Source of the DNA: Galeopsis tetrahit
Taxonomy: Eukaryota; Streptophyta; Magnoliopsida; Lamiales; Lamiaceae
DNA length: 64,000 nucleotides
Reading direction: 5' to 3'
Assembly: GCA_963675135.1 (NCBI GenBank)
Contig: OY776124.1
Coordinates: 2,153,001-2,217,000, forward strand
The notes under the pieces were generated by a model. The model made no database searches. It saw nothing but the letters and a program-made list of their open reading frames with translations, and was not told where the DNA came from. The first letter of the stretch is position 1; every line of letters begins with the position of its first letter. The position numbers were made by a program, and so were the translations under genes. This document shows positions 1-12,541 of the stretch, one piece after another.

Positions 1-192
1 GGAGTTTTTGACGTCGTCGCCCCTAACCAAATTGCGCGCACACTTGTGCGCCGTTTTTACAAAGTTTTCAGATTGCCATTCGGGTTTGCATTTCTAGCTG
101 AATTGGCCATAGAATCAATTGTGTCGAGACGGTTTTTGAATTTGAGGCCTCGGGTGCGGAGTTTTTGACGTCGTCGCCCATAGTCAAATTGC

Positions 193-208
193 GCGCACGG
201 TTGTGCGC
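193..208. other. GC-rich dyad (potential hairpin or cruciform), one per monomer
   Basis: This is the copy in the monomer starting at 158 (monomer positions 36-51): GCGCAC, loop GGTT, GTGCGC, a perfect 6-bp inverted repeat. Loop variants with intact arms: GCTT (most), GGTA (g'), ACTT, CCTT (l). In b the arms shift to GCGCA and TGCGC around CACTTA. In the CAGGCTTG types the arms are GCGCA and TGCGC. In d, CGCAC and GTGCG remain. So a stem of at least 5 bp survives in most variants. Whether it extrudes in vivo is unknown. Confidence 0.7.
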
Positions 209-210
209 CG

Positions 211-227
211 TTTTTACAAAGTTTTCA
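211..227. other. Near-invariant box TTTTTACAAAGTTTTCA, one per monomer
   Basis: Monomer positions 54-70, shown here for the monomer starting at 158. It is the same in almost every variant I read, including the divergent k-type. Exceptions are rare: TACAATG in i-type monomers, TTTTCATATT near 6208 and its copies, AGTTTTTAAATT near 33413 and 42693, and AGTTTTTAGATT in some d monomers. Candidate protein-binding or nucleosome-positioning element; no known motif is recognised. Confidence 0.6.
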
Positions 228-3200
228 GATTGCCTCTCGGGTTTGCATTTCAAACTGAATTGGCCATAGAATCAATTGTGTCGAGACGGTTTTTGAATTT
301 GAGGCCTCTGGTGCGGAGTTTTTTACGTCGACGCCTATAGCCAAATTGCGCGCACGCTTGTGCGCCGTTTTTACAAAGTTTTCAGATTGCCTCCCGGGTT
401 TGCATTGCTAGCTGAATTGGCCGTAGAATCAATTGTGTCGAGACGGTTTTTGAATTTGAGGCCTCGGGTGCGGAGTTTTTGACGTCGTCGCCCATAGCCA
501 AACTTGCGCGCATGGTTGTGTGCCATTTTTACAAAGTTTTCAGATTGCCTCCCAAGTTTGCATCCCTCACTGAATTGGCCATAGAATCAATTATGTCGAG
601 ATGGTTTTTTGAATTTGAGGCCTCGGGTGCGAAGTTTTTGACGTCGTCGCCCATAGCCAAATTGCGCGCACGCTTGTGCGCCGTTTTTACAAAGTTTTCA
701 AATTGCCTCTCGGGTTTGCATTTCTAGCTAAAATTGGTCATAGAATCAATTGTGTCGAGGCGGTTTTTGAATTTGAGGCCTCGGGTGCGGAGTTTTTGAC
801 GTCGTCGCCCCTAACCAAATTGCGCGCACGCTTGTGCGCCGTTTTTACAAAGTTTTCAGATTGCCTCTCGGGTTTGCACTTCTAGCTGAATTGGCCATAT
901 AATCAATTGTGTCGAGACGATTTTTGAATTTGAGGCCTCGGGTGCGGAGTTTTTGACGTCGTCGCCCATAGCCAAATTGCGCGCAGGCTAGTGCGCCGTT
1001 TTTACAAAGTTTTCAGATTGCCTCTCGGGTTTGAATTTCCCACTGAATTGGCCATAGAATCAATTGTGTCGAGACGGTTTTTGAATTTGAGGCCTCTGGT
1101 GCGGAGTTTTTTACGTCGACGCCCATAGCCAAATTGCGCGCACCCTTGTGCGCCCTTTTTACAAAGTTTTCAGATTGCCTCTCGGGTTTGAATTACCCAC
1201 TGAATTGGCCATAGAATTAATTGTGTCGAGACGGTTTTTGAATTTGAGGCCTCGGGTGCGGAGTTTTTGACGTCGTCGCCCATAGTCAAATTGCGCGCAC
1301 GGTTGTGCGCCGTTTTTACAAAGTTTTCAGATTGCCTCTCGGGTTTGCATTTCTAGCTGAATTGGCCATAGAATCAATTGTGTCGAGACGGTTTTTGAAT
1401 TTGAGGCCTCGGGTGCGGAGTTTTTGACGTCGTCGCCCATAGCCAAACTTGCGCGCATGGTTGTGTGCCATTTTTACAAAGTTTTCAGATTGCCTCCCAA
1501 GTTTGCATCCCTCACTGAATTGGCCATAGAATCAATTATGTCGAGACGGTTTTTTGAATTTGAGGCCTCGGGTGCGAAGTTTTTGACGTCGTCGCCCATA
1601 GCCAAATTGCGCGCACGCTTGTGCGCCGTTTTTACAAAGTTTTCAGATTGCCTCTCGGGTTTGCATTTCTAACTAAAATTGGTCATAGAATCAATTGTGT
1701 CGAGACGGTTTTTGAATTTGAGGCCTCGGGTGCGGAGTTTTTGACGTCGTCGCCCCTAACCAAATTGCGCGCAGGCTTGTGCGCCGTTTTTACAAAGTTT
1801 TCAGATTGCCTCTCGGGTTTGAATTTCCCACTGAATTGGCCATAGAATCAATTGTGTCGAGGCGGTTTTTGAATTTGAGGCCTCGGGTGCGGATTTTTTG
1901 ACGTCGTCGCCCATAGCCAAATTGCGCGCGCACGCTTGTGCGCCGTTTTTACAAAGTTTTTAGATTGCCTCTCGGGTTTGCATTTCTAGCTGAATTGGCC
2001 ATAGAATCAATTGTGTCGAGACGGTTTTTGAATTTGAGGCCTCGGGTGCGGTGTTTTTGACGTCGTCGCCCATAGTCAAATTGCGCCCACGGTTGTGCGC
2101 CGTTTTTACAAAGTTTTCAGATTGCCTCTCGGGTTTGCATTTCAAGCTGAATTGGCCATAGAATCAATTGTGTCGAGACGGTTTTTGAATTTGAGGCCTC
2201 GGGTGCGGAGTTTTTGACGTCGTCGCCCATATCCAAATTGCGCGCAGGCTTGTGCGCCGTTTTTACAAAGTTTTCAGATTGCCTCTCGGGTTTGAATTAC
2301 CCACTGAATTGGCCATAGAATCAATTGTGTCGAGACGGTTTTTGAATTTGAGGCCTCGGGTGCGGAGTTTTTGACGTCGTCGCCCATAGCCAAACTTGCG
2401 CGCATGGTTGTGTGCCATTTTTACAAAGTTTTCAGATTGCCTCCCAAGTTTGCATCCCTCACTGAATTGGCCATAGAATCAATTATGTCGAGACGGTTTT
2501 TTGAATTTGAGGCCTCGGGTGCGGAGTTTTTGACGTCGTCGCCCATAGCCAAATTGCGCGCACGCTTGTGCGCCGTTTTTACAAAGTTTTCAGATTGCCT
2601 CTCGGGTTTGCATTTCTAGCTAAAATTGGTCATAGAATCAATTGTGTCGAGACGGTTTTTGAATTTGAGGCCTCGGGTGCGGAGTTTTTGACGTCGTCGC
2701 CCCTAACCAAATTGCGCGCACGCTTGTGCGCCGTTTTTACAAAGTTTTCAGATTGCCATTCGGGTTTGCATTTCTAGCTGAATTGGCCATAGAAGCAATT
2801 GTGTCGAGACGGTTTTTGAATTTGAGGCCTCGGGTGCGGAGTTTTTGACGTCGTCGCCCATAGTCAAATTGCGCGCACGGTTGTGCGCCGTTTTTACAAA
2901 GTTTTCAGATTGCCTCTCGGGTTTGCATTTCTAGCTGAATTGGCCATAGAATCAATTGTGTCAAGACGATTTTTGAATTTGAGGCCTCGGGTGCGGAGTT
3001 TTTGACGTCGTCGCCCATATCCAAATTGCGCGCAGGCTTGTGCGCCGTTTTTACAAAGTTTTCAGATTGCCTCTCGGGTTTGAATTACCCACTGAATTGG
3101 CCATAGAATCAATTGTGTCGAGACGGTTTTTGAATTTGAGGCCTCGGGTGCGGAGTTTTTTACGTCGACGCCTATAGCCAAATTGCGCGTACGCTTGTGC

Positions 3201-3249
3201 GCCGTTTTTACAAAGTTTTCAGATTGCCTCCCGGGTTTGCATTGCTAGC

Positions 3250-6200
3250 TGAATTGGCCGTAGAATCAATTTTGTCGAGACGGTTTTTGAATTTGAGGCC
3301 TCGGGTGCGGAGTTTTTGACGTCGTCGCCCCTAACCAAATTGCGCGCACGCTTGTGCGCCATTTTTACAAAGTTTTCAGATTGCCTCTCGGTTTTGCTTT
3401 ACTAGCTGAATTGGCCGTAGAATTAATTGTGTCGAGACGGTTTTTGTATTTGAGGCCTCGGGTGCGGAGTTTTTGACGTCGTCGCCCCTAACCAAATTGC
3501 GCGCACGCTTGTGCGCCGTTTTTACAAAGTTTTCAGATTGCCTCTCGGGTTTGCACTTCTAGCTGAATTGGCCATATAATCAATTGTGTCGAGACGATTT
3601 TTGAATTTGAGGCCTCGGGTGCGGAGTTTTTGACGTCGTCGCCCATAGCCAAATTGCGCGCAGGCTAGTGCGCCGTTTTTACAAAGTTTTCAGATTGCCT
3701 CTCGGGTTTGAATTTCCCACTGAATTGGCCATAGAATCAATTGTGTAGAGACGGTTTTTGAATTTGAGGCCTCGGGTGCGGAGTTTTTTACGTCGACGCC
3801 CATAGCCAAATTGCGCGCACGCTTGTGCGCCGTTTTTACAAAGTTTTCAGATTGCCTCTCGGGTTTGCATTTCTAGCTGAATTGGCCATAGAATCAATTT
3901 TGCCGAGACGGTTTTTGAATTTGAGCCTCGGGTGCGGAGTTTTTGACGTCGTCGCCCCTAACCAAATTGCGCGCACACTTGTGCGCCGTTTTTACAAAGT
4001 TTTCAGATTGCCATTCGGGTTTGCATTTCTAGCTGAATTGGCCATAGAATCAATTGTGTCGAGACGGTTTTTGAATTTGAGGCCTCGGGTGCGGAGTTTT
4101 TGACGTCGTCGCCCATAGTCAAATTGCGCGCACGGTTGTGCGCCGTTTTTACAAAGTTTTCAGATTGCCTCTCGGGTTTGCATTTCAAGCTGAATTGGCC
4201 ATAGAATCAATTGTGTCGAGATGGTTTTTGAATTTGAGGCCTCGGGTGCGGAGTTTTTGACGTCGTCGCCCATATCCAAATTGCGCGCAGGCTTGTGCGC
4301 CGTTTTTACAAAGTTTTCAGATTGCCTCTCGGGTTTGCATTTCTAGCTGAATTGGCCATAGAATCAATTGTGTCGAGACGGTTTTTGAATTTGAGGCCTC
4401 GGGTGCGGAGTTTTTGACGTCGTCGCCCATAGCCAAACTTGCGCGCATGGTTGTGTGCCATTTTTACAAAGTTTTCAGATTGCCTCCCAAGTTTGCATCC
4501 CTCACTGAATTGGCCATAGAATCAATTATGTCGAGATGGTTTTTTGAATTTGAGGCCTCGGGTGCGAAGTTTTTGACGTCGTCGCCCATAGCCAAATTGC
4601 GCGCACGCTTGTGCGCCGTTTTTACAAAGTTTTCAAATTGCCTCTCGGGTTTGCATTTCTAGCTAAAATTGGTCATAGAATCAATTGTGTCGAGGCGGTT
4701 TTTGAATTTGAGGCCTCGGGTGCGGAGTTTTTGACGTCGTCGCCCCTAACCAAATTGCGCGCACGCTTGTGCGCCATTTTTACAAAGTTTTCAGATTGCC
4801 ATTCGGGTTTGCATTTCTAGCTGAATTGGCCATAGAATCAATTGTGTCGAGACGGTTTTTGAATTTGAGGCCTCGGGTGCGGAGTTTTTGACGTCGTCGC
4901 CCATAGCCAAATTGCGCGCAGGCTTGTGCGCCGTTTTTACAAAGTTTTCAGATTGCCTCTCGGGTTTGAATTTCCCACTGAATTGGCCATAGAATCAATT
5001 GTGTCGAGGCGGTTTTTGAATTTGAGGCCTCGGGTGCGGATTTTTTGACGTCGTCGCCCATAGCCAAATTGCGCGCGCACCCTTGTGCGCCCTTTTTACA
5101 AAGTTTTCAGATTGCCTCTCGGGTTTGCATTTCTAGCTGAATTGGCCATAGAATCAATTGTGTCGAGACGATTTTTGAATTTGAGGCCTCGGGTGCGGAG
5201 TTTTTAAAGTCGTCGCCCATAGCCAAATTGCGCGCAGGCTTGTGCGCCGTTTTTACAAAGTTTTCAGATTGCCTCTCGGGTTTGAATTTCCCACTGAATT
5301 GGCCATAAAATCAATTGTGTCGAGACGGTTTTTGAATTTGAGGCCTCGGGTGCGGAGTTTTTTACGTCGACGCCCATAGCCAAATTGCGCGCACGCTTGT
5401 GCGCCGTTTTTACAAAGTTTTCAGATTGCCTCTCGGGTTTGCATTGCTAGCTGAATTGGCCATAGAATCAATTTTATCGAGACGGTTTTTGAATTTGAGG
5501 CCTCGGGTGTGGAGTTTTTGACGTCGTAGCCCATATCCAAATTGCGCGCAGGCTTGTGCGCCGTTTTTACAAAGTTTTCAGATTGCCTCTCGGGTTTGAA
5601 TTTCCCACTGAATTGGCCATAGAATCAATTGTGTCGAAATGGTTTTTGAATTTGAGGCCTCGGATGCGGAGTTTTTTACGTCGACGCATATAGCCAAATT
5701 GCGCGCACGCTTGTGCGCCGTTTTTACAAAGTTTTCAGATTGCCTCTCGGTTTTGCATTACTAGCTGAATTGGCCGTAGAATTAATTGTGTCGAGACGGT
5801 TTTTGAATTTGAGGCCTCGGGTGCTGAGTTTTTGACGTCGTCGCCCATAGCCAAATTGCGCGCACGCTTGTGCGCCGTTTTTACAAAGTTTTCAAATTGC
5901 CTCTCGGGATTGCATTTCTAGCTAAAATTGGTCATAGAATCAATTGTGTCGAGACGGTTTTTGAATTTGAGGCCTCGGGTGCGGAGTTTTTGACGTCGTC
6001 GCCCATAGCCAAATTGCGCGCAGGCTTGTGCGCCGTTTTTACAAAGTTTTCAGATTGCCTCTCGGGTTTGAATTTCCCACTGAATTGGCCATAGAATCAA
6101 TTGTGTCGAGACGGTTTTTGAATTTGAGGCCTCGGGTGCGGAGTTTTTTACGTCGACGCCCATAGCCAAATTGCGCGCACGCTTGTGCGCCATTTTTACA

Positions 6201-8477
6201 AAGTTTTCATATTGCCTCTCGGGTTTGCATTTCTAGCTGAATTGGCCATAGAATCAATTTTGTCGAGACGGTGTTTGAATTTGAGGCCTCGGGTGCGGAG
6301 TTTTTGACGTCGTCGCCCCTAACCAAATTGTGCGCACGCTTGTGCGCCGTTTTTACAAAGTTTTCAGATTGCTATTCGGGTTTGCATTTCTAGCTGAATT
6401 GGCCATATAATCAATTGTGTCGAGACGGTTTTTGAATTTGAGGCCTCGGGTGCGGAGTTTTTGACGTCGTCGCCCATAGTCAAATTGCGCGCACGGTTGT
6501 GCGCCGTTTTTACAAAGTTTTCAGATTGCCTCTCGGGTTTGCATTTCTAGCTGAATTGGCCATAGAATCAATTGTGTCGAGACGGTTTTTGAATTTGAGG
6601 CCTCGGGTGCGGAGTTTTTGACGTCGTCGCCCCTAACCAAATTGCGCGCACGCTTGTGCGCCGTTTTTACAAAGTTTTCAGATTGCCTCTCGGGTTTGCA
6701 TTACTAGCTGAATATGCCATAGAATCAATTGTGTCGAGACGGTTTTTGAATTTGAGGCCTCGGGTGTGGAGTTTTTGACGTCGTCGCCCATAACAAAATT
6801 GCGCGCACGCTTGTGCGCCGTTTTTACAAAGTTTTCAAATTGCCTCTCGGGTTTGCATTTCTAGCTAAAATTGGTCATAGAATCAATTGTGTCGAGACAG
6901 TTTTTGAATTTGAGGCCTCGGGTGCGGAGTTTTTGACGTCGTAGCCCATATCCAAATTGCGCATAGGCTTGTGCGCCGTTTTTACAAAGTTTTCAGATTG
7001 CCTCTCGGGTTTGAATTACCCACTGAATTGGCCATAGAATCAATTGTGTCGAGACGGTTTTTGAATTTGAGGCCTCGGGTGCGGAGATTTTTACGTCGAC
7101 GCCTATAGCCAAATTGCGCGCACGCTTGTGCGCCGTTTTTACAAAGTTTTCAGATTGCCTCTCGGGTTTGCATTGCTAGCTGAATTGGCCATAGAATCAA
7201 TTTTGTCGAGACGGATTTTGAATTTGAGGCCTCGGGTGCGGAGTTTTTGACGTCGTCGCCCCAAACCAAATTGCGCGCACGCTTGTGCGCCGTTTTTACA
7301 AAGTTTTCAGATTGCCATTCGGGTTTGCATTTCTAGCTGAATTGGCCATAAAATCAATTGTGTCGAGACGGTTTTTGAATTTGAGGCCTCGGGTGCGGAG
7401 TTTTTGACGTCGACGCCCATAGCCAAACTTGCGCGCATGGTTGTGTGCCATTTTTACAAAGTTTTCAGATTGCCTCCCAAGTTTGCATCCCTCACTGAAT
7501 TGGCCATAGAATCAATTGTGTCGAGACGGTTTTTGAATTTGAGGCCTCGGGTGCGGAGTTTTTGACGTCGTCGCCCATAGCCAAATTGCGCTCACGCTTG
7601 TGCGCCATTTTTACAAAGTTTTCAGATTGCCTCTCGGGTTTGCATTTCTAACTGAATTGGCTATAGAATCAATTGTGTCGAGACGGTTTTTGAATTTGAG
7701 GCCTCGGGTGCGGAGTTTTTGACGTCGTCGCCCATAGTCAAATTGCGCGCACGCTTGTGCGCCGTTTTTACAAAGTTTTCAGATTGCCTCTCGGTTTTGC
7801 ATTACTAGCTGAATTGGCCATAGAATTAATTGTGTCGAGACGGTTTTTGAATTTGAGGCCTCGGGTGCGGAGTTTTTTACGTCGTCGCCCATAGCTAAAT
7901 TGCGCGCACGCTTGTGCGCCGTTTTTACAAAGTTTTCAAATTGCCTCTCGGGTTTGCATTTCTAGCTAAAATTGGTCATCGAATCAATTGTGTCGAGACG
8001 GTTTTTGAATTTGAGGCCTCGGGTGCGGAGTTTTTGACGTCGTCGCCCATAGCCAAATTACGCGCAGGCTTGTGCGCCGTTTTTACAAAGTTTTCAGATT
8101 GCCTCTCGGGTTTGAATTTCCCACTGAATTGGCCATAAAATCAATTGTGTCGAGACAGTTTTTGAATTTGAGGCCTTGGGTGCGGAGTTTTTTACGTCGA
8201 CGCCCATAGCCAAATTGCGCGCACGCTTGTGCGCCGTTTTTACAAAGTTTTCAGATTGCCTCTCGGGTTTGGATTTCTAGCTGAATTGGCCGTAGAATCA
8301 ATTTTGTCGAGACGGTTTTTGAATTTGAGGCCTCGGGTGCGGAGTTTTTGACGTCGTCGCCCCTAACCAAATTGCGCGCACGCTTGTGCGCCGTTTTTAC
8401 AAAGTTTTCAGATTGCTATTCGGGTTTGCATTTCTAGCTGAATTGGCCATAGAATCAATTGTGTCGAGACGGTTTTT
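3250..8477. repeat. Segmental copy, upstream member (offset 8806 bp)
   Basis: This stretch matches 12056-17283 at a constant offset of 8806 bp (56 monomers). I noticed only about ten differences, for example GAGATGG here against GAGACGG near 4228, TTTTTAAAG against TTTTTGACG near 5205, GACGCATAT against GACGCCTAT near 5690, and CTCGGG against CTCGAG near 6533. The match starts near GGCCGTAGAATC at 3255. It ends where 8478 reads A (TTTTTAAATTT) and 17284 reads G. Boundaries are accurate to tens of bases. Confidence 0.85.
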
Positions 8478-9711
8478 AAATTTGAGGCCTCGGGTGCGGA
8501 GTTTTTGACGTCGTCGCCCATAGTCAAATTGCGCGCACGGTTGTGCGCCGTTTTTACAAAGTTTTCAGATTGCCTCTCGGGTTTGCATTCCTAGCTGAAT
8601 TGGCAATTGAATCAATTGTGTCGAGACGGTTTTTGAATTTGAGGCCTCGGGTGCGGAGTTTTTGACGTCGTCGCCTATAGCCAAATTGCGCGCACGCTTG
8701 TGCGCCGTTTTTACAAAGTTTTCAGATTGCCTCTCGGGTTTGCATTTTATAGCTGAATAGGCCATAGAATCAATTGTGTCGAGACGTTTTTTGAATTTGA
8801 GGCCTCGGGTGCGGAGTTTATGACGTCGTCGCCCATAGTCAAATTGCGCGCACGCTTGTGCGCCGTTTTTACAAAGTTTTCAGATTACCTCTCGGGTTTG
8901 CATTACTAGCTGAATTGGCTATAGAATCAATTCTGTTGAGACGGTTTTTGAATTTGAGGCCTCGGGTGCGGAGTTTTTGACGTCGTCGCCCATAGCCAAA
9001 TTGCGCGCACACTTATGCGCCGTTTTTACAAAGTTTTCAAATTGCCTCTCGGGTTTGCATTTCCAGCTAAAATTGGTCATAGAATCAATTGTGTCGAGAC
9101 GGTTTTTGAATTTGAGGCCTCGGGTGCGGAGTTTTTGACGTTGTCGCCCATATCCAAATTGCGCGCAGGCTTGTGCGCCGTTTTTACAAAGTTTTCAGAT
9201 TGCCTCTCGGGTTTGGATTTCTAGCTGAATTGGCCGTAGAATCAATTTTGTCGAGACGGTTTTTGAATTTGAGGCCTCGGGTGCGGAGTTTTTGACGTCG
9301 TCGCCCCTAACCAAATTGCGCGCACGCTTGTGCGCCGTTTTTACAAAGTTTTCAGATTGCCTCTCGGTTTTGCTTTACTAGCTGAATTGGCCGTAGAATT
9401 AATTGTGTCGAGACGGTTTTTGTATTTGAGGCCTCGGGTGCGGAGTTTTTGACGTCGTCGCCCCTAACCAAATTGCGCGCACGCTTGTGCGCCGTTTTTA
9501 CAAAGTTTTCAGATTGCCTCTCGGGTTTGCACTTCTAGCTGAATTGGCCATATAATCAATTGTGTCGAGACGATTTTTGAATTTGAGGCCTCGGGTGCGG
9601 AGTTTTTGACGTCGTCGCCCATAGCCAAATTGCGCGCAGGCTAGTGCGCCGTTTTTACAAAGTTTTCAGATTGCCTCTCGGGTTTGAATTTCCCACTGAA
9701 TTGGCCATAGA
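7555..9711. repeat. Segmental copy, upstream member (offset 2830 bp)
   Basis: Matches 10385-12541 at an offset of 2830 bp (18 monomers). The match ends where 9711 onward reads CATAGAATTAATTG and 12541 onward reads CATAGAATCAATTG. Within it, about 7700-8268 is also copied at 9744-10312 (offset 2044, 13 monomers), so some monomers occur three times within 5 kb. Confidence 0.8.
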
Positions 9712-10384
9712 ATTAATTGTGTCGAGACGGTTTTTGAATTTGAGGCCTCGGGTGCGGAGTTTTTGACGTCGTCGCCCATAGTCAAATTGCGCGCACGCTT
9801 GTGCGCCGTTTTTACAAAGTTTTCAGATTGCCTCTCGGTTTTGCATTACTAGCTGAATTGGCCATAGAATTAATTGTGTCGAGACGGTTTTTGAATTTGA
9901 GGCCTCGGGTGCGGAGTTTTTTACGTCGTCGCCCATAGCTAAATTGCGCGCACGCTTGTGCGCCGTTTTTACAAAGTTTTCAAATTGCCTCTCGGGTTTG
10001 CATTTCTAGCTAAAATTGGTCATCGAATCAATTGTGTCGAGACGGTTTTTGAATTTGAGGCCTCGGGTGCGGAGTTTTTGACGTCGTCGCCCATAGCCAA
10101 ATTACGCGCAGGCTTGTGCGCCGTTTTTACAAAGTTTTCAGATTGCCTCTCGGGTTTGAATTTCCCACTGAATTGGCCATAAAATCAATTGTGTCGAGAC
10201 AGTTTTTGAATTTGAGGCCTTGGGTGCGGAGTTTTTTACGTCGACGCCCATAGCCAAATTGCGCGCACGCTTGTGCGCCGTTTTTACAAAGTTTTCAGAT
10301 TGCCTCTCGGGTTTGCATTTCAAGCTGAATTGGCCATAGAATCAATTGTGTCGAGAGGGTTTTTGAATTTGAGGCCTCGGGTGC

Positions 10385-12541
10385 GGAGTTTTTGACGTCG
10401 TCGCCCATAGCCAAATTGCGCTCACGCTTGTGCGCCATTTTTACAAAGTTTTCAGATTGCCTCTCGGGTTTGCATTTCTAACTGAATTGGCCATAGAATC
10501 AATTGTGTCGAGACGGTTTTTGAATTTGAGGCCTCGGGTGCGGAGTTTTTGACGTCGTCGCCCATAGTCAAATTGCGCGCACGCTTGTGCGCCGTTTTTA
10601 CAAAGTTTTCAGATTGCCTCTCGGTTTTGCATTACTAGCTGAATTGGCCATAGAATTAATTGTGTCGAGACGGTTTTTGAATTTGAGGCCTCGGGTGCGG
10701 AGTTTTTTACGTCGTCGCCCATAGCTAAATTGCGCGCACGCTTGTGCGCCGTTTTTACAAAGTTTTCAAATTGCCTCTCGGGTTTGCATTTCTAGCTAAA
10801 ATTGGTCATCGAATCAATTGTGTCGAGACGGTTTTTGAATTTGAGGCCTCGGGTGCGGAGTTTTTGACGTCGTCGCCCATAGCCAAATTACGCGCAGGCT
10901 TGTGCGCCGTTTTTACAAAGTTTTCAGATTGCCTCTCGGGTTTGAATTTCCCACTGAATTGGCCATAAAATCAATTGTGTCGAGACAGTTTTTGAATTTG
11001 AGGCCTTGGGTGCGGAGTTTTTTACGTCGACGCCCATAGCCAAATTGCGCGCACGCTTGTGCGCCGTTTTTACAAAGTTTTCAGATTGCCTCTCGGGTTT
11101 GGATTTCTAGCTGAATTGGCCGTAGAATCAATTTTGTCGAGACGGTTTTTGAATTTGAGGCCTCGGGTGCGGAGTTTTTGACGTCGTCGCCCCTAACCAA
11201 ATTGCGCGCACGCTTGTGCGCCGTTTTTACAAAGTTTTCAGATTGCTATTCGGGTTTGCATTTCTAGCTGAATTGGCCATAGAATCAATTGTGTCGAGAC
11301 GGTTTTTAAATTTGAGGCCTCGGGTGCGGAGTTTTTGACGTCGTCGCCCATAGTCAAATTGCGCGCACGGTTGTGCGCCGTTTTTACAAAGTTTTCAGAT
11401 TGCCTCTCGGGTTTGCATTCCTAGCTGAATTGGCAATTGAATCAATTGTGTCGAGACGGTTTTTGAATTTTAGGCCTCGGGTGCGGAGTTTTTGACGTCG
11501 TCGCCTATAGCCAAATTGCGCGCACGCTTGTGCGCCGTTTTTACAAAGTTTTCAGATTGCCTCTCGGGTTTGCATTTTATAGCTGAATAGGCCATAGAAT
11601 CAATTGTGTCGAGACGGTTTTTGAATTTGAGGCCTCGGGTGCGGAGTTTATGACGTCGTCGCCCATAGTCAAATTGCGCGCACGCTTGTGCGCCGTTTTT
11701 ACAAAGTTTTCAGATTACCTCTCGGGTTTGCATTACTAGCTGAATTGGCTATAGAATCAATTCTGTTGAGACGGTTTTTGAATTTGAGGCCTCGGGTGCG
11801 GAGTTTTTGACGTCGTCGCCCATAGCCAAATTGCGCGCACACTTATGCGCCGTTTTTACAAAGTTTTCAAATTGCCTCTCGGGTTTGCATTTCCAGCTAA
11901 AATTGGTCATATAATCAATTGTGTCGAGACGGTTTTTGAATTTGAGGCCTCGGGTGCGGAGTTTTTGACGTTGTCGCCCATATCCAAATTGCGCGCAGGC
12001 TTGTGCGCCGTTTTTACAAAGTTTTCAGATTGCCTCTCGGGTTTGGATTTCTAGCTGAATTGGCCGTAGAATCAATTTTGTCGAGACGGTTTTTGAATTT
12101 GAGGCCTCGGGTGCGGAGTTTTTGACGTCGTCGCCCCTAACCAAATTGCGCGCACGCTTGTGCGCCGTTTTTACAAAGTTTTCAGATTGCCTCTCGGTTT
12201 TGCTTTACTAGCTGAATTGGCCGTAGAATTAATTGTGTCGAGACGGTTTTTGTATTTGAGGCCTCGGGTCCGGAGTTTTTGACGTCGTCGCCCCTAACCA
12301 AATTGCGCGCACGCTTGTGCGCCGTTTTTACAAAGTTTTCAGATTGCCTCTCGGGTTTGCACTTCTAGCTGAATTGGCCATATAATCAATTGTGTCGAGA
12401 CGATTTTTGAATTTGAGGCCTCGGGTGCGGAGTTTTTGACGTCGTCGCCCATAGCCAAATTGCGCGCAGGCTAGTGCGCCGTTTTTACAAAGTTTTCAGA
12501 TTGCCTCTCGGGTTTGAATTTCCCACTGAATTGGCCATAGA
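10385..12541. repeat. Segmental copy, downstream member (offset 2830 bp)
   Basis: Counterpart of 7555-9711 with few substitutions, for example TTTTAGGCC against TTTGAGGCC near 11470, CATATAATC against CATAGAATC near 11909, and GGGTCCGG against GGGTGCGG near 12269. The intervening 9744-10312 is a further partial copy. The two events cannot be ordered by eye. Confidence 0.8.

Larger units (their letters stand above)
1..3249. repeat. Domain A left part, irregular six-monomer periodicity
   Basis: The distinctive k-type monomer (CAAACTTGCGCGCATGG, then CTCCCAAG and CATCCCTCAC) starts at 472, 1417 and 2364, that is 945 and 947 bp apart, or six monomers. Each is followed by a monomer with CTAAAATTGGTCAT and then one with CCCCTAACC, so a k-x-f block is repeated three times. 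The other three monomers per period vary. Parts of it (1-314 and 472-788) recur 3935 bp downstream at 3936-4249 and 4407-4723. Confidence 0.75.

Noticed and set aside
193..220. Rho-independent terminator (GC-rich hairpin followed by a T run)
   Set aside because: The dyad followed by CGTTTTT resembles one, but it recurs about 400 times without any gene in an apparently eukaryotic satellite. It is treated as a structural dyad.
3825..4103. 92-codon open frame at 3825-4103, copied at 12631-12909
   Set aside because: It is longer than its neighbours only because one base was lost in GAGCCTCGGG, which joins two frames. This is an indel in satellite DNA, not a gene.
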